This document shows, piece after piece, positions 1 through 15,584 of a stretch of DNA of 64,000 nucleotides. The stretch comes from Mesostigma viride (lineage: Eukaryota; Streptophyta; Mesostigmatophyceae; Mesostigmatales; Mesostigmataceae). The notes beneath the pieces are model-generated. The model was given only the letters and a program-made list of their open reading frames with translations, did not search any database and was not told where the DNA came from. The DNA lies in the NCBI GenBank assembly GCA_009746045.1, contig RPFO01000086.1, positions 479,232 to 543,231 on the forward strand. The letters are read 5' to 3'. Numbering within the stretch: position 1 is the stretch's first letter; each line of letters opens with the position of its first letter. The translations under genes and the position numbers were made by a program.

Positions 1-373
1 CCCGGGTCCCTGAGGGGAAGTGGCCATAGCGGGCACTGTAGCTTTGCAAGGCGGCCGCTTTGGTTGGATATCAGCTGTTTCTCGCCCTGGGCCTGGCCGG
101 TATCATGGGCCGTTTGGGGATAGGCATAGGGCTGCGGTTCAGCAATTGCCAAACACAAACCCTCGTTGCTCCTCATCGGCTTACGGTCCTTGGCTCACCT
201 CCGGCGCATTCTTCCCAGCCGCCATTTCCTGTCGAGGACTTGGAAACGCTGCAGAGTCGCTCTCCTGACTCGTCACCACCCTTTCTGGAGCACATGTTGA
301 CACTCCCTCGCCTCCTTGGCCTTGTCTGTGGGGCATGCAACCGGTTGGGTGGGGCGCGTTCCTTACGCCACAG

Positions 374-4357
<3,984 letters not shown>

Positions 4358-5035
4358 AGATTGGTTAGCGTCGGCTGCACATGCAATTTTTGCGGTTTTT
4401 GCGCAGATCAGGCATGCATGCCTGTGACCATGGCCACTTCTACTATTGATCAGTCTAATATACATGATGTGGCAGAGTCTGTGTACTCTCTGCAGATTTC
4501 TGCAGAAGTAACTGATGTTTGCGAAGGTCTTGCATGTACATTTTGAAGTGCTCAACATGAATATGTGGGCCTGGAAAGGGTTGCGCTCAGCCCCACATAT
4601 GGTGGGTGCTCGAAATCATGCCGGGTGTAATGGAAGCCAGTTATTACCAAAATCCCTAGCTGGGGGAATGCTTGGGTGTGTAGAATTATTGGTAAGGAAA
4701 TATTGTATTTGTGTCAAGACCGAACCATGCAACATATGCCATTGGCAAGTGCATGAGCACACACATTTAAAGTTAGTTAATTGAAGCCACGTGCTCCCGT
4801 TTGGGAGTCACGGAGCACCAGAGTGCACAGCGGGGACACATAGTATGCATTGCAAGCAAGTGCTGGATGTACCGCCTGCATGGACGTATAACATCCTACA
4901 TGGCGTCACATTAATTGGTACATCCTCCATGAGGCGCGGATCGTGCTTGCAGTACATTCAGTAGCTATATGAATGAAACTCGTGCTCCCGTTGGGGAGTC
5001 ACGGATCGAGTATCAACCCCGATGGATGTGGATGG
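4358..5035. other. Intergenic stretch with two retroelement tail fragments
   Basis: No gene recognised. Two short stretches, near 4786-4830 and 4973-5010, share the motif ACTCGTGCTCCCGTTGGGG and the following GAGTCACGGA. The same motif recurs near 19087 and 57692, where it adjoins an AATT-rich tail. These look like the reverse-strand 3' ends of short retroelements. Confidence 0.6.
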
Positions 5036-5834
5036 ATGCAGATGGACGGATGGATGGATGAATTGATGGATGGATGGATGGATGGATGGATGGATGGATG
5101 GAGGGAGGGAGGGAGGAGGGAGGGAGGGAGGGAGGAGGGAGGGAGGGAGGGAGGGAGGGAGGGAGGGAGGGAGGGAGGGAGGGAGGGAGGAGGGAGGGAG
5201 GGAGGAGGGAGGGAGGGAGGGAGGGAGGGAGGGAGGGAGGGAGGGAGGGAGGGAGGGAGGGAGGGAGGGGAGGGAGGGAGGGAGGAGGGAGGGAGGGAGG
5301 GAGGGAGGGAGGAGGGAGGGAGGGAGGGAGGGAGGGAGGGAGGGAGGGAGGGAGGGAGGGAGGGAGGGAGGGAGGAGGGAGGGAGGGAGGAGGGAGGGAG
5401 GGAGGGAGGAGGGAGGGAGGGAGGGAGGAGGAGGGAGGGAGGGAGGGAGGGAGGGAGGGAGGAGGGAGGGAGGGAGGGAGGAGGGAGGGAGGGAGGGAGG
5501 AGGGAGGGAGGGAGGGAGGGAGGGAGGGAGGGAGGGAGGGAGGGAGGGAGGGAGGGAGGGAGGAGGGAGGGAGGGAGGGAGGGAGGGAGGGAGGGAGGGA
5601 GGGAGGGAGGGAGGAGGGAGGGAGGGAGGAGGGAGGAGGGAGGGGAGGGAGGGAGGGAGGGAGGGAGGGGAGGGAGGGAGGGAGGGAGGGAGGGAGGGAG
5701 GGAGGGAGGAGGGAGGGAGGGAGGGAGGGAGGGAGGGAGGGAGGGAGGGAGGGAGGGAGGGAGGAGGGAGGGAGGGAGGAGGGAGGGAGGGAGGGAGGGA
5801 GGGAGGGAGGGAGGGAGGAGGGAGGGAGGGAGGG
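5036..5834. repeat. GGAT/GGGA tetranucleotide satellite
   Basis: Starts as GGAT repeats (about 5036-5100), then becomes GGGA repeats broken by occasional 3-bp GGA units up to 5834, followed by a short ACGT run. The top strand is almost pure purine. Long ORFs on both strands (rich in GGRE or LPPS) arise only from the repeat. The many G3 runs could form G-quadruplexes or triplex DNA. Confidence 0.97.
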
Positions 5835-6416
5835 ACGTACGTACGTACGTACGGATGCACCGGGAAGGGGGGTGTGACATTCTGTGACATTATTTTGTCA
5901 TCAAATGTCACTTTTGTGACGTACCGTAACTGTTCTGTAATTGGACTGTGAGAAACCGTGACAAAATGTGACCACCACGTGATACTTATGTGACAAATCG
6001 GCGTTACTATTGCTGTCGTCCCCATACGAGCCACGAGATAGCCCAGGCTGACAGCAGCGCGCCCATAGCCTTTCACGTTTGGGCTCCAAATTTTGCCGCG
6101 GCTATCACAATCGCTTCGTCTTTCCAAGACGCACACGCTGATATATATATTTCCCGACGCTATCGCGCAATACCATGACGAGCAAACTATCCTCGACGCA
6201 ACGCAGCCTGGCGGCTGCATGCGCTGAGCCCTGAAAAAATATATCTGCAGCTCCGTTCTCTGGCCCGGAAGTCAGCAGTGCCACTAGTCAAGCTTTAGTG
6301 GTCGCCTCGGCTCCCCTTAATTGGGCTAGCCTCGCCATCGGCATCGCCTGAGCCCAAACGCAGCCGCCCTGCGGAACGGCGCCCCCTGCCGAGCCGGGCT
6401 GGAATGCAGTCGTCTT
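5835..6416. other. Non-coding stretch with a cluster of GTGACA-like motifs
   Basis: No gene recognised. Between about 5872 and 5996 the hexamer TGTGAC or its complement occurs about eight times in 125 bp, including TGTGACATTC, TGTGACATTA, TTGTGACGT and CCGTGACAAAA. This could be decayed short-repeat DNA or a regulatory cluster, but no neighbouring gene start supports a promoter role. Confidence 0.5.
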
Positions 6417-6475
6417 TGATGCCTTCAGAATTTAGCCAAGCCATGCCTATAATCTCTTCTCTCTCTTGAAAGGTC

Positions 6476-7605
6476 TTGGCCGCCCGGCACCGCCTCAAGC
6501 GTAACCGGGACCCGCTGCAGAAACCATTGCTCAAGGCCGCCCTTGTGGAGGCCTACGAGCACGCTCAGGACGCGGAGGCGGCCCAGTGCATCGCGGATGC
6601 CAAGGCCTGCCAGGCTCGCAACCAGGGCAAGGACATGTGGTACCACCTCGACCGGCTCGGCGGCCGGCGGCAGCGCACCCCGGTGGAGCACACGGGGGAC
6701 GGCACGGCGCCGGTAAGCCTTGACCGATGGTTGGCCCACAATGTTTCCTTGACCGGTGGGGCTCGCGCGGCCCCCCCCCGCCGCTTCACCCCGAGACGGC
6801 CGCCCGCCTCGGGGTCGCCGGACCCCCGCCGCCGCCAGCGCCCCCCTCCTCGGCCGCGGACTACCAAGTCCCCGCCTTGCAGGAGGGCTGCCTTGCCACT
6901 GACGACGTCGTCCCCCCCTTCACTTTGAAGGAATTGGACAGCGCCCTTGCTCGCCTGCGGTACGATGCGGCGGTCGGTGCTGACCACCTTTCTGCTGAGC
7001 TGCTGAAGACCCCTGATCTGGCGGTTAGGGATCTTCTGCTGGCGTTCTGCAACCGTGTCCTGCTCTCTGACGAGCCTCCGCCTGCTGAGTGGCAGACGGC
7101 CATCCGCGTCATGCTGTACAAGAAGGGCTCTGCTGCTGACCCCGGTAACTACCGGGGTGTCTGCCTCCAGAGCGCCGCGCTGAAGGTCTTCATGCGCATG
7201 ATGCTGCACAGGCTCCGCGCCGCGCTGGACCCACACCTGGGTGAGTCTCAGATGGGTTTCCGTCGTGGTCGTAACACTGTCATGGCTGTGTTTGTCGCGC
7301 GCCGGTTGATGGAGGAGGTGCGTCGACTTCCCCCTGACAGTTTGCCGCTGGTCTTCATTTTTGTTGACTATATCAAGGCCTTTGACACGGTTCTCTGGGA
7401 GGCTCTTTGGGCCATCCTAGCTCTGGATCGGGTACCACCTGCGTTTATTGCTGCCATTCGCCGTCTGTATGAGGGTTCACAGGCAGTAGTGCGGACTGCG
7501 GAAGGCACCACTCCACCATTCCCCCTTCACCACGGGGTGTGGCAAGGTTGTGTCCTGTCCCCATACCTGTTCATTATTGTCGTGGATCACGTCATGCGCC
7601 GGGCA
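6476..7605 (+). pseudogene. LINE ORF2 fragment: linker and N-terminal reverse transcriptase
   Basis: Encodes the 5' half of a non-LTR reverse transcriptase. The frame from about 6476 ends with NVSLTGGAR, then shifts at a C-tract near 6770 into the frame running to 7605. Recognisable RT segments are FTLKELDSALARLR, VMLYKKGSAADPGNYRGV, QMGFRRGRNT, FVDYIKAFDTV (motif A) and HHGVWQGCVLSPYLF (motif B). The YADD catalytic box lies in the other half at about 15690. The ORF is cut by the DNA element beginning at 7606. It is non-functional as it stands. Confidence 0.9.
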
Positions 7606-8017
7606 CCATTACAATTCGTTTAACTGGCCTCCCCCGTCGGCTGGTCCGAAAAATGCCCGGCGACCTTGGTCGTGCGGACCCTAAGTGTAGCGGTACGGCC
7701 AAGTCGCTGTGGTTAGTCAGTCAGTCAGTTCTGACCCACGCAAAACTCGAGGTTTTCGGTTTCGTGTCGGCATTCGCGTGGGACGGAACGACGGTTACTC
7801 CTCTTGATTCTGCTCGGGCCGAGAACAAAAGTTTCAATGAATAGCCAAGGAATAGCACCAAAGAAAGTTCCCACCGTCCACAAAGGAAACGTTACGGGGC
7901 GCCACAATTGTGGTTGCAGCCGTTGAGGTCAAATTTACGTGCGCACCGTGCCCAAAACAACGTTGCAAGCTAGCGGTAAATACTCTCTTACTCTATTATT
8001 TCCATCTGTTTTCAGCC

Positions 8018-8572
8018 ATGTCGGGTCGTAATCACCCGGATACGACTTTTAGAAGCCACATCCCACCCCCGCCCAAAGACCAGCGGCAGTTGCCCGTTAA
8101 TCGCAAGGTAAAAGACTCCAGCAGCCTTTTGCCGACTGAGAAAATGTGGTTTCCGGGGAGCCGGGCAGCGAAGCTTGAACGGAGTAACCCGGGCTCGGTA
8201 ATGTTTAATCACACGACATCTATCGTCCCTGGGTGCGTCGTTCAGCTTCGCAACGAGCTTGCCCCTAGTCAGCCTTTTTTCCTAGAAGTTGCGAAGATAG
8301 TGCCCGCGGACGCGATTCTAGATCCGTCGTCTGGAGCAGCGGCCAATATCGACCCCACAGACAGGTGGGTGCTCGTCGGCTATTGGGTATACCGTGACAA
8401 GGAGCTTCCTCACGAGGTAGCTACCTTGTTGCGGTGGCCGGAGACCACCATAACCCTGGTGGCTAGCGACCACAAGGCAGCGGTCCCCATCACGTCGGTG
8501 ACGGACGTGGTGTCCGTGCTCCCGTTCTGGGAAGTCGGCCGGGACGAGCTCTTCGCCGACTACGCGATTGAG
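8018..8572 (+). CDS. BAH-like domain protein, first exon, inside the DNA element
   Basis: A 185-codon open exon begins at ATG 8018, just after a pyrimidine-rich ttttcag. It ends at an AG|gtatgt donor at 8572. The middle of the protein (GCVVQLRNEL...FFLEVAKIV...RWVLVGYWVYRDKEL...TLVASDHKAAVPITSVTDVV) resembles the bromo-adjacent homology fold: a loadable surface, a WYYRPE-like strand and an SDH...VP...I segment. BAH modules bind nucleosomes or histone tails, which would suit a chromatin-targeted transposon, but that is inference. No downstream exon was found; a retroelement tail and satellite have entered the presumed intron. Codon use is ordinary. Confidence 0.5.
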
Positions 8573-8664
8573 GTATGTGAAACTTGCGTGATGCCTTGAG
8601 TATGTGCGGCGTTTCAGTCCCATGCTCTGATTTGTACAATATTGGATGTTTTTTCGGATTGGTG

Positions 8665-9226
8665 GCGAGTTATGGCCGACCTACCTTCAGCTCCGGCAGA
8701 GCGCAGGGGGGAAGCTGGTATGCTGGAGGGGTGCGGTCATCCACGTTGTTTGCAAGCCCTGGCAAGCCCCTCCTGCCACCTCAGTCTAGGGAATATATAA
8801 CAGTAGTGTAGATTACTCAGGCTTAGCCTAGCATGTGGCCCTCGCGCATGTGCGCCCATAATGGCCCCCATGGATGATGCCTTCAGAATTTAGCCAAGCC
8901 ATGCCTATAATGGGACCTCCCATGGATGTTGCATTGAGAATTTAGCCATGCTATGCCTATGCAGAGAGACGCTCTCTGTTGAGAAGCCATGCCCTAGCTC
9001 TTGTATAGCCATGATGATCTTCCCCCCCATGCCCGGCACCCCTTAGTTGGGTTGAGCTCCGAGACAACATGGTGGTGCAGGTGCCCTTGGTGCACCTAGA
9101 GCAAGTGTCGCTTACATTCCCACCCTTGCAGGAAGTAGCCCAGAATGTATTAAAAGCCATATGCACCTTCTCAGGGATATGTGCTGCATGTACTCCAACG
9201 GAGTTATGTTCCTAATTAATTAATTG
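8665..9226 (+). mobile_element. Truncated L1-like retroelement: ORF1 end and 3' UTR
   Basis: From about 8665 the sequence matches the ORF1 end at 20306-20437 (TATGGCCGACCTACCTTCAG...), then a 3' UTR shared with 16698-17043 and 28406-29107. It ends in TAATTAATTAATT near 9226. The coding part has frameshifts. It preserves the empty target site (GAATATATAACAGTAGTG, near 8791) into which element D inserted elsewhere. Confidence 0.8.
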
Positions 9227-9490
9227 ATTACGGATAATGATGGCTAAGTTTTGCGATATTAATGGCATCCCGTCATTATTGATCTTGGAATGATGGCTAC
9301 TCCGCCGCTTCAAATGCTAGCCCTTCCTTGCATCTTGTACTTGCGTTATTGTCTTTACCGCATTTTTCAAACCCGGTTGCCGTGCCATGGTTTCAGCATT
9401 ACTAATTATTTCTATGGTGTCAGGTAAGCTCCACAATGTCATGGCATTCTCCTTGAGCGTGCCACGTGCCTACACCCTTGCGTGCGTGAT

Positions 9491-11031
9491 ATGGATGGAT
9501 GGATGGAGGGATGGAGGGAGGGAGGGAGGGAGGGAGGGAGGGAGGGAGGAGGGAGGGAGGAGGGAGGGAGGGAGGGAGGAGGGAGGGAGGGAGGGAGGGA
9601 GGGAGGGAGGGAGGGAGGGAGGGAGGGAGGGAGGGAGGGAGGGAGGGAGGGAGGGAGGGAGGGAGGAGGGATGGGGGAGGGATGGAGGGAGGGATGGATG
9701 GAGGGATGGATGGAGGGATGGATGGAGGGATGGATGGAGGGAGGGATGGAGGGAGGGATAGAGGGATGGAGGGATGGAGGGATGGTTGGATGGAGGGATG
9801 GAGGGATGGAGGGATGGAGGGATGGATGGAGGGATGGAGGGATGGATGGAGGGATGGAGGGAGGGATGGAGGGATGGATGGAGGGATGGATGGAGGGATG
9901 GAGGGATGGATGGAGGGATGGATGGAGGGATGGAGGGATGGAGGGACGGAGGGATGGTTGGATGGAGGGTTGGAGGGATGGAGGGATGGAGGGATGGAGG
10001 GATGGATGGAGGGATGGAGGGATGGAGGGATGGAGGGATGGAGGGATGGAGGGATGGAGGAATGGAGGGATGGAGGGATGGAGGGATGGAGGGATGGAGG
10101 GATGGAGGGATGGAGGGATGGAGGGATGGAGGGATGGATGGAGGGATGGATAGAGGGATGGATAGAGGGATGGATAGAGGGATGGATGGAGGGATGGAGG
10201 GATGGAGGGATGGAGGGATGGAGGGATGGAGGGAGGGAGGGGGGATGGATGGAGGGGGAGGGAGGGAGGGAGGGAGGGAGGAGGGAGGGAGGGAGGGAGG
10301 GAGGGAGGGAGGGAGGGAGGGAGGGAGGGAGGGAGGGATGGAGGGAGGGAGGGATGGAGGGAGGGAGGGATGGAGGGATGGAGGGATGGAGGGACGGAGG
10401 GATGGTTGGATGGAGGGTTGGAGGGATGGAGGGATGGAGGGATGGAGGGATGGAGGGATGGAGGGATGGAGGGATGGATGGAGGGATGGATGGAGGGATG
10501 GATGGAGGGATGGATGGAGGGATGGATGGAGGGATGGATGGAGGGAGGGATGGAGGGAGGGATGGAGGGAGGGATAGAGGGATGGAGGGATGGAGGGATG
10601 GAGGGATGGAGGGAGGAGATAGAGGGAGGAGGGATGGAGGGATGGAGGGATGGAGGGATGGAGGGATAGAGGGATGGAGGGATGGAGGGATGGAGGGATG
10701 GAGGGATGGAGGGATGGAGGGATGGAGGGATGGAGGGATGGAGGGAGGGAGGGATGGAGGGAGGGAGGGAGGGAGGGAGGGAGGAGGGAGGGAGGGAGGG
10801 AGGGAGGGAGGGAGGGAGGAGGGAGGGAGGGAGGGAGGGAGGGAGGGAGGGAGGAGGAGGGAGGGAGGGAGGGAGGAGGGAGGGAGGGAGGGAGGGAGGG
10901 AGGGAGGGAGGGAGGGAGGGAGGGAGGGAGGGAGGGATGGATGGAGGGATGGATGGAGGGATGGAGGGAGTGAGAGAGGGAGGGAGTGAGGGATGGATGG
11001 ATGGATGGAGGGAGGGAGGGAGGGAGGGATG
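9491..11031. repeat. GGAT/GGGA satellite, 1.5 kb
   Basis: Mixed GGAT and GGGA tetranucleotides with a higher-order GGATGGAGGGAT pattern; GGGA-rich blocks lie at both ends. It has nearly the same composition and strand bias as 5036-5834, though the blocks are ordered differently. Long ORFs on both strands are repeat artefacts. It lies between the two gene fragments of the DNA element. Confidence 0.97.
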
Positions 11032-11189
11032 ATGTGTAATCGGTTACCATGATTAGTTGCCATCTATGGGGTGAGTGGCCGTGTGAAGAGCGACGGAACT
11101 TATGGAAGGCTGCCCGGGTCCGGAAGCTAAGGGGGGCGGGGTGGTGGTGGGCGTGGGGGTTGGGGCATTTGAAACGAGAAATACCGTAC

Positions 11190-12960
11190 CTCGCATCGCC
11201 CACTGCCATGCCATGTCGCCGAGGATGAAGACCCGGAACTTGATCATGATCTCCACACCATCGAGCATCCACACCATCGAGCACCACGGGGATCTCATGC
11301 CCGGCCAGGTACTTGATGACCTCCAGCCACGCTGCTGCATTCTTGAGCAGGTTCGCTCGCTTGTCACCCCCGGGGGATTCTAGGTTGACTGACACCCAGT
11401 CTGGCCTCTGCCATAGGTCTGGGAATGCTGGGTCGACTGGGCGTATCGACATCGCTAGCATGTTCATCGTGCCGGCGCCTAAGCGGGTTCGATGACCATC
11501 GCCGCCGCAGCCGATGTCCAGCTTAGCCCGTTTCGTGACCTTCATGTCCCGCCACACTGGTGAATCGGGGTTTTCCAGGAAAAGCCTCATCACCATCAAC
11601 TGCACACAGCACATGCGGGCGCGCAAGTCACAATTTATAACTCCAAGGCAGATTTAGGTAACCGTGACAGCACATACATGCTAGGACGATGTAAGGAAAA
11701 TTCCAGTTAATGAACACGCGGGGGGAAAAAATGTGCAATTCAGATTGACACTAGCTTTCCACTGACCTGAGCTGAGTTGGTGGGGTGATTTTGCCAGCCG
11801 TAGACGCCTGTCTCGAAGTCCGGCATCGCGGTGACATCCTCAGCGATGTTCGTGCGATATAGTGGTACGATGCTGTCCACTCTCTCGGTCTGGTCCTTGC
11901 GGGCTTGTTGGATTAACTGCTCGCAGGGGACTACAGGCCCAAGGATTTTCTTGGCCCCGGCTGTGACCCTCACGGAGCATCCGCCTGGGATTGTATCGCG
12001 CAGCTTCACCCACAAGCGTGCGTCTCTCACGTCCCTGCTGTGCTTGGCTATGGCGCGCTCGTCAAACCTGCGCTTGTCGCGCGCGGGGAGGGACAAGAGG
12101 ACCCCTTGAGATGACAACCTGGTCTCCCCCGTCCCGATGTGCTTCTTCAGGATCTCCTGGTCAGGCCACGCGACGGGTGCAGGGGGCCGCTTGTGCTGCA
12201 GCGTAGCGATGCGCGTTCTCATAATCCTCAGCATCGGCAGTGACTTTTTTGCCATGCCGATGCTAAAGGACATGAGGCTGTCCCGCGCACCCAGCAGAGC
12301 ATCTCGCCTCGTTACCAAGGTCTTCTTGTTGCGCCTGTGGACCACATCAGCCAGTTCACCATCTGCATTCATGGTGAGACACCTGCGGGAGCGATCCAGC
12401 TCCCTCTGCAGCTCAAAAACTGGCCACTTCTCCATTTCCTTGAGCTTCTCCTTCTTGCGGTCCACCTCGGCGTCCAGCTGGGCGCACTCCGCCGTAACCT
12501 CCTCCAGCTTCCTCTTCAGGGCTGCCCTCGGCTCCCGGGCATCCTCCTCTTGCAAGGTCTTGATCTCATCTTGCAGCTCCAGGTAGTCTTTGATGCTGGT
12601 GTTAAGCACGCCTTGTCTAAAGGCCAAGTCAGCCTGGAGCTGCGCGATGGATGCGAGGAGCTGTTGCTCTCTCGCTGCCCACTGTCCTCGCTCTTCCAAT
12701 AGAGCGCCATCTGCATCGGAGAGGGGCAGTAGGAACCCTTTCAATATTGCCCGAATCAAGTCTGGGATGCTTCCATCCATCCCAGCTGGCAGAGCATTTA
12801 CAAATCCCAAATGGCGAGCGAGGCCCTTGAAGGCCATGACTTCACCATCGGTGAGGCCAGCTATTTCTATCTTATTGTGCTTGCCCGTATTGCTCAAATG
12901 GTCTTCCAGCAGGACTTGGTGAACACGTAACGCTGCATGGAACAAGGTAGTGGTGGACAC
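11190..12960 (-). pseudogene. Two-exon gene of the DNA element: coiled coil plus possible RNase H-like transposase core
   Basis: The upstream exon runs from about 12960 (perhaps from an acceptor, tgcag, near 12930) to 11767. The intron donor is CAG|gtcagt. The second exon starts at 11599 after tgtgtgcag, in phase 0, and runs to a possible donor at 11190. The first exon has a long coiled coil (from about residue 105, rich in E, K, L, Q) and a region with KKHIGTGETRLSSQG. The second has [18 protein letters not shown] and, further on, [12 protein letters not shown]; these two acidic motifs (GGDG, LGDM) resemble the spacing in RNase H-fold transposase-like proteins. That is inference. An exact 16-bp tandem duplication at 11252-11283 shifts the frame between the motifs, so the copy is broken. 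More 5' exons are probable. Confidence 0.5.
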
Positions 12961-15584
12961 AAATCAATATGAGGGTTTCAGGGGACCGTAGTGGGTAGAT
13001 TTTTTTTGAGTGAGTAAAAATTCAGCTTTTATTTCATATCATTCCTATGTCAATTGGGAAGTCTCTGTGTTGATTGGAACCTGTAACTATAGCGACTAAT
13101 TGTTGATGACACCACTAGTTGAGGGTACTACCCCGCCCCCACCATACACCAATGGTGAGCTACAAATGCATGCACCAAGCAAGAAAAAATAAACCCAAGA
13201 CTGCAAAAATATGAGAAACAAGACCCCCTATTATTAACAAAGGAATTTGCCATCATAACGAGCTGAAATTTTGCAGCAGTGCGGTTCAGCCCCCTCGGCC
13301 CTCGGCCAGTTTTGAATACAAGTACGTGGTGTTGATCATTTTACAATGTGATTGGTCTGATTTCACTAATTAAGAGGGAAAAAAGACGCGACTTTGGGAG
13401 AGAAACTGATTAACTATGAGGAATACTCATTCTTTTACTGAGCTGAATAGCCACAATGTTTCACCAAGGGGGCAGCTACATGGGAGTACGTGGTTTGCAT
13501 AAGAACGGTTTGCCCATTCTCCTAAATGATAATATTCGTCCTAAATAGCGTCGTTTTCTTTAGCTCACCACCGGTGCGTGGTTGGGGGTAACCCCCAATA
13601 ACCCCCAACAAAAAAGTACCCCCAACAAGTGCAGTGGGATAAATGCCCAACAAACATCATCTTCACGGTCCCCAAGCATTATTGGATATGCTTCAAATGC
13701 ATTACATTTATAAAAGGTATTTTTGGTGGGGTGCTAGGGATGTCCCCTCCCCTTCAGATGAATCGCAGAGTTCTAAGCAAAGAAACAATTCCAAAGCAAA
13801 GAACCAACTCCATTATTAACATACAGCTACCAATGCACTCGGTGCACTAAATTACATGCAAGAGGCCTACCTCCATTTGCTCAATTGCACAAGTAAAACA
13901 GTCACGTCATTGCTAATATCCTAGGCACACAACTGCTCACAACACAAGACCGTTTTTCCCAATGCTGTGAGAATATATTATTTCAAAGCCTGTGAGAATC
14001 TCAGCTGGGCTAGTGAATATCTGAAGGATGAGCTGTGAGGGAGAACGAGGAATGTAAACTGAAAAGGAAGTTTATGTTGGAACACAAGGTTTTTTCCAGT
14101 TCAGAACCAGTAATGGCTTCAATTGTAAATTAAAGCACGCCAGCAGTATCAAAATGCATGGAGCCACTTAAAGCTGTAAAGTCTTCAACCTAGAAGGAGG
14201 CCTAAAATGCATGGAAAGGATGTCCACGTGGGTTTGTTGCCATGTACGTACCTTCCACGAGGGTGGCCAACGTTGCCACTGGCTGTTGCCTTTGGGAGAT
14301 TTTATCAGGCATCTGCATGCAGCAAACGGGTACATTTTGCATTGCAGAAACGATTGCATACTACGCATGTTCATAGCGTCAGGCGAGTGCGGGACACAAG
14401 TTCACTGCGATAAATTGCGACGGCAGTGCAGGGCGCGTATACGAACGTGATGCACCAATACTGCGTGCACCGAGACGTGGCATCGCAGGCGTGGCAGTGC
14501 TGCACATTGTTTCTAAACGACAGTGCAGCACATTGCACCACGGCACGTGACTAATTAAACCAAAGCCTGGCCTTAAAGCCTAGAAAAAGCCGACACGGTG
14601 TTGCCTGCAAGGGGCAGCGCTTGTTGTGGCCGGCAAAGGAACTTGAAATGCCAGGAACTTGACAAAGATTAACCTGGCATGCGCCAGCAATCTTAAGCAG
14701 TCTAATCAGCATCCACGCTTCAACAAAAAAACCCACCTTATTTCGTCATTCGGAATGTCGTCGGCAGTTAGGTCGCGCCAGTTCCCGGGTCGCCTGGGCA
14801 CTCGCAAGGCCTGCACACAGAGTAACTGCGCCGAAATGCACAGGTGCTTTACGACAAACTGCAGGAAACCAAAATTACCTTATAGCACCTTTTCCGAAGC
14901 TCGGGCATACGGTCGCATCCCGCTGCGAGTTTTCAAAAGCAATATAATGCAACGTCCTGACCCTCGAGCCCGTTTTCCCAGTTTCTGCGCACCCATTGGA
15001 CAAGAAATTCAAATTTCGCGGCGACCGGCGCAACGCCACAACACGCACGACTTAAAATCAGGTCTAAAACTTGCAAAACAATCATATTTCTCCCTACATT
15101 TATCCTCCTCGACCACTCTGGCTGGCAGCCATGACCTCCAAGTGCCGTTCAACGTCCCTAACGTCTAAAACAACGTAATTTACGTTGCTATGCATCGTCC
15201 AGCCAAAAATACAGTACAGTAATGTCAACGATGCGGGTCAGACTGGGTCGACAGGGAGTCGTGCTTGAACTTCCCAAGTTTTATGGGGGAATCTCGCGAA
15301 ACCTTAGAAACATTTTTGCCCAGCATTTGTGCGTGACAGTACGGTACGTGCGCTGGTTGGTCCTCTGACAGTTCCCTGTGCCAGGGCCAACCGGCTGCCC
15401 GTCAGTTGCCCCCGTTCAGAAAGTTTCGTCGAACTTTACTTCAGATTTGGAAATCATGAACGTGCGGTTGGAGTTTCGCGGGGGAACCCAAGTTCGCAAG
15501 TAATCCGCCAATGATGCGCTTCGAACACTTGCCCGCTAAAAATTCAACAGCCGCTCCGGCTGGCCACTTAAACGAAACTTGATG
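12961..15584. other. Right part of the DNA element, no gene recognised
   Basis: AT-richer than its surroundings, with no ORF I can assign. It probably holds further exons or regulatory sequence of the minus-strand gene. The last 60 bp (about 15525-15584) form the right terminal inverted repeat. Confidence 0.5.

Larger units (their letters stand above)
7606..15584. mobile_element. ~8 kb DNA-transposon-like element with imperfect terminal inverted repeats
   Basis: This segment interrupts LINE copy A exactly. Its left end (CCATTACAATTCGTTTAACT) and the reverse complement of its right end (CATCAAGTTTCGTTTAAGTG) align with a shared TTCGTTTAA core, and weaker similarity continues for about 60 bp. 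No clear target duplication is seen. Contents are a BAH-domain gene (8018-8572, +), a two-exon coiled-coil gene (11190-12960, -), an inserted retroelement tail (8665-9226) and a GGAT/GGGA satellite (9491-11031). I cannot place it in a named superfamily. Confidence 0.65.

Noticed and set aside
4958-6220. Long ORFs rich in GGRE or LPPS on both strands
   Set aside because: They are the translation of the GGAT/GGGA satellite; open in most frames because the repeat has few stops.
9420-11063. 500-700 residue ORFs rich in PPSLHPSIP or MEGWRDGG
   Set aside because: Same satellite artefact; only the part beyond 11190 on the minus strand looks like real coding sequence.
7606-15584. Endogenous large DNA virus or Polinton insertion
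   Set aside because: No DNA polymerase B, integrase, packaging ATPase or capsid gene was recognised; genes have introns and the termini are short and imperfect.
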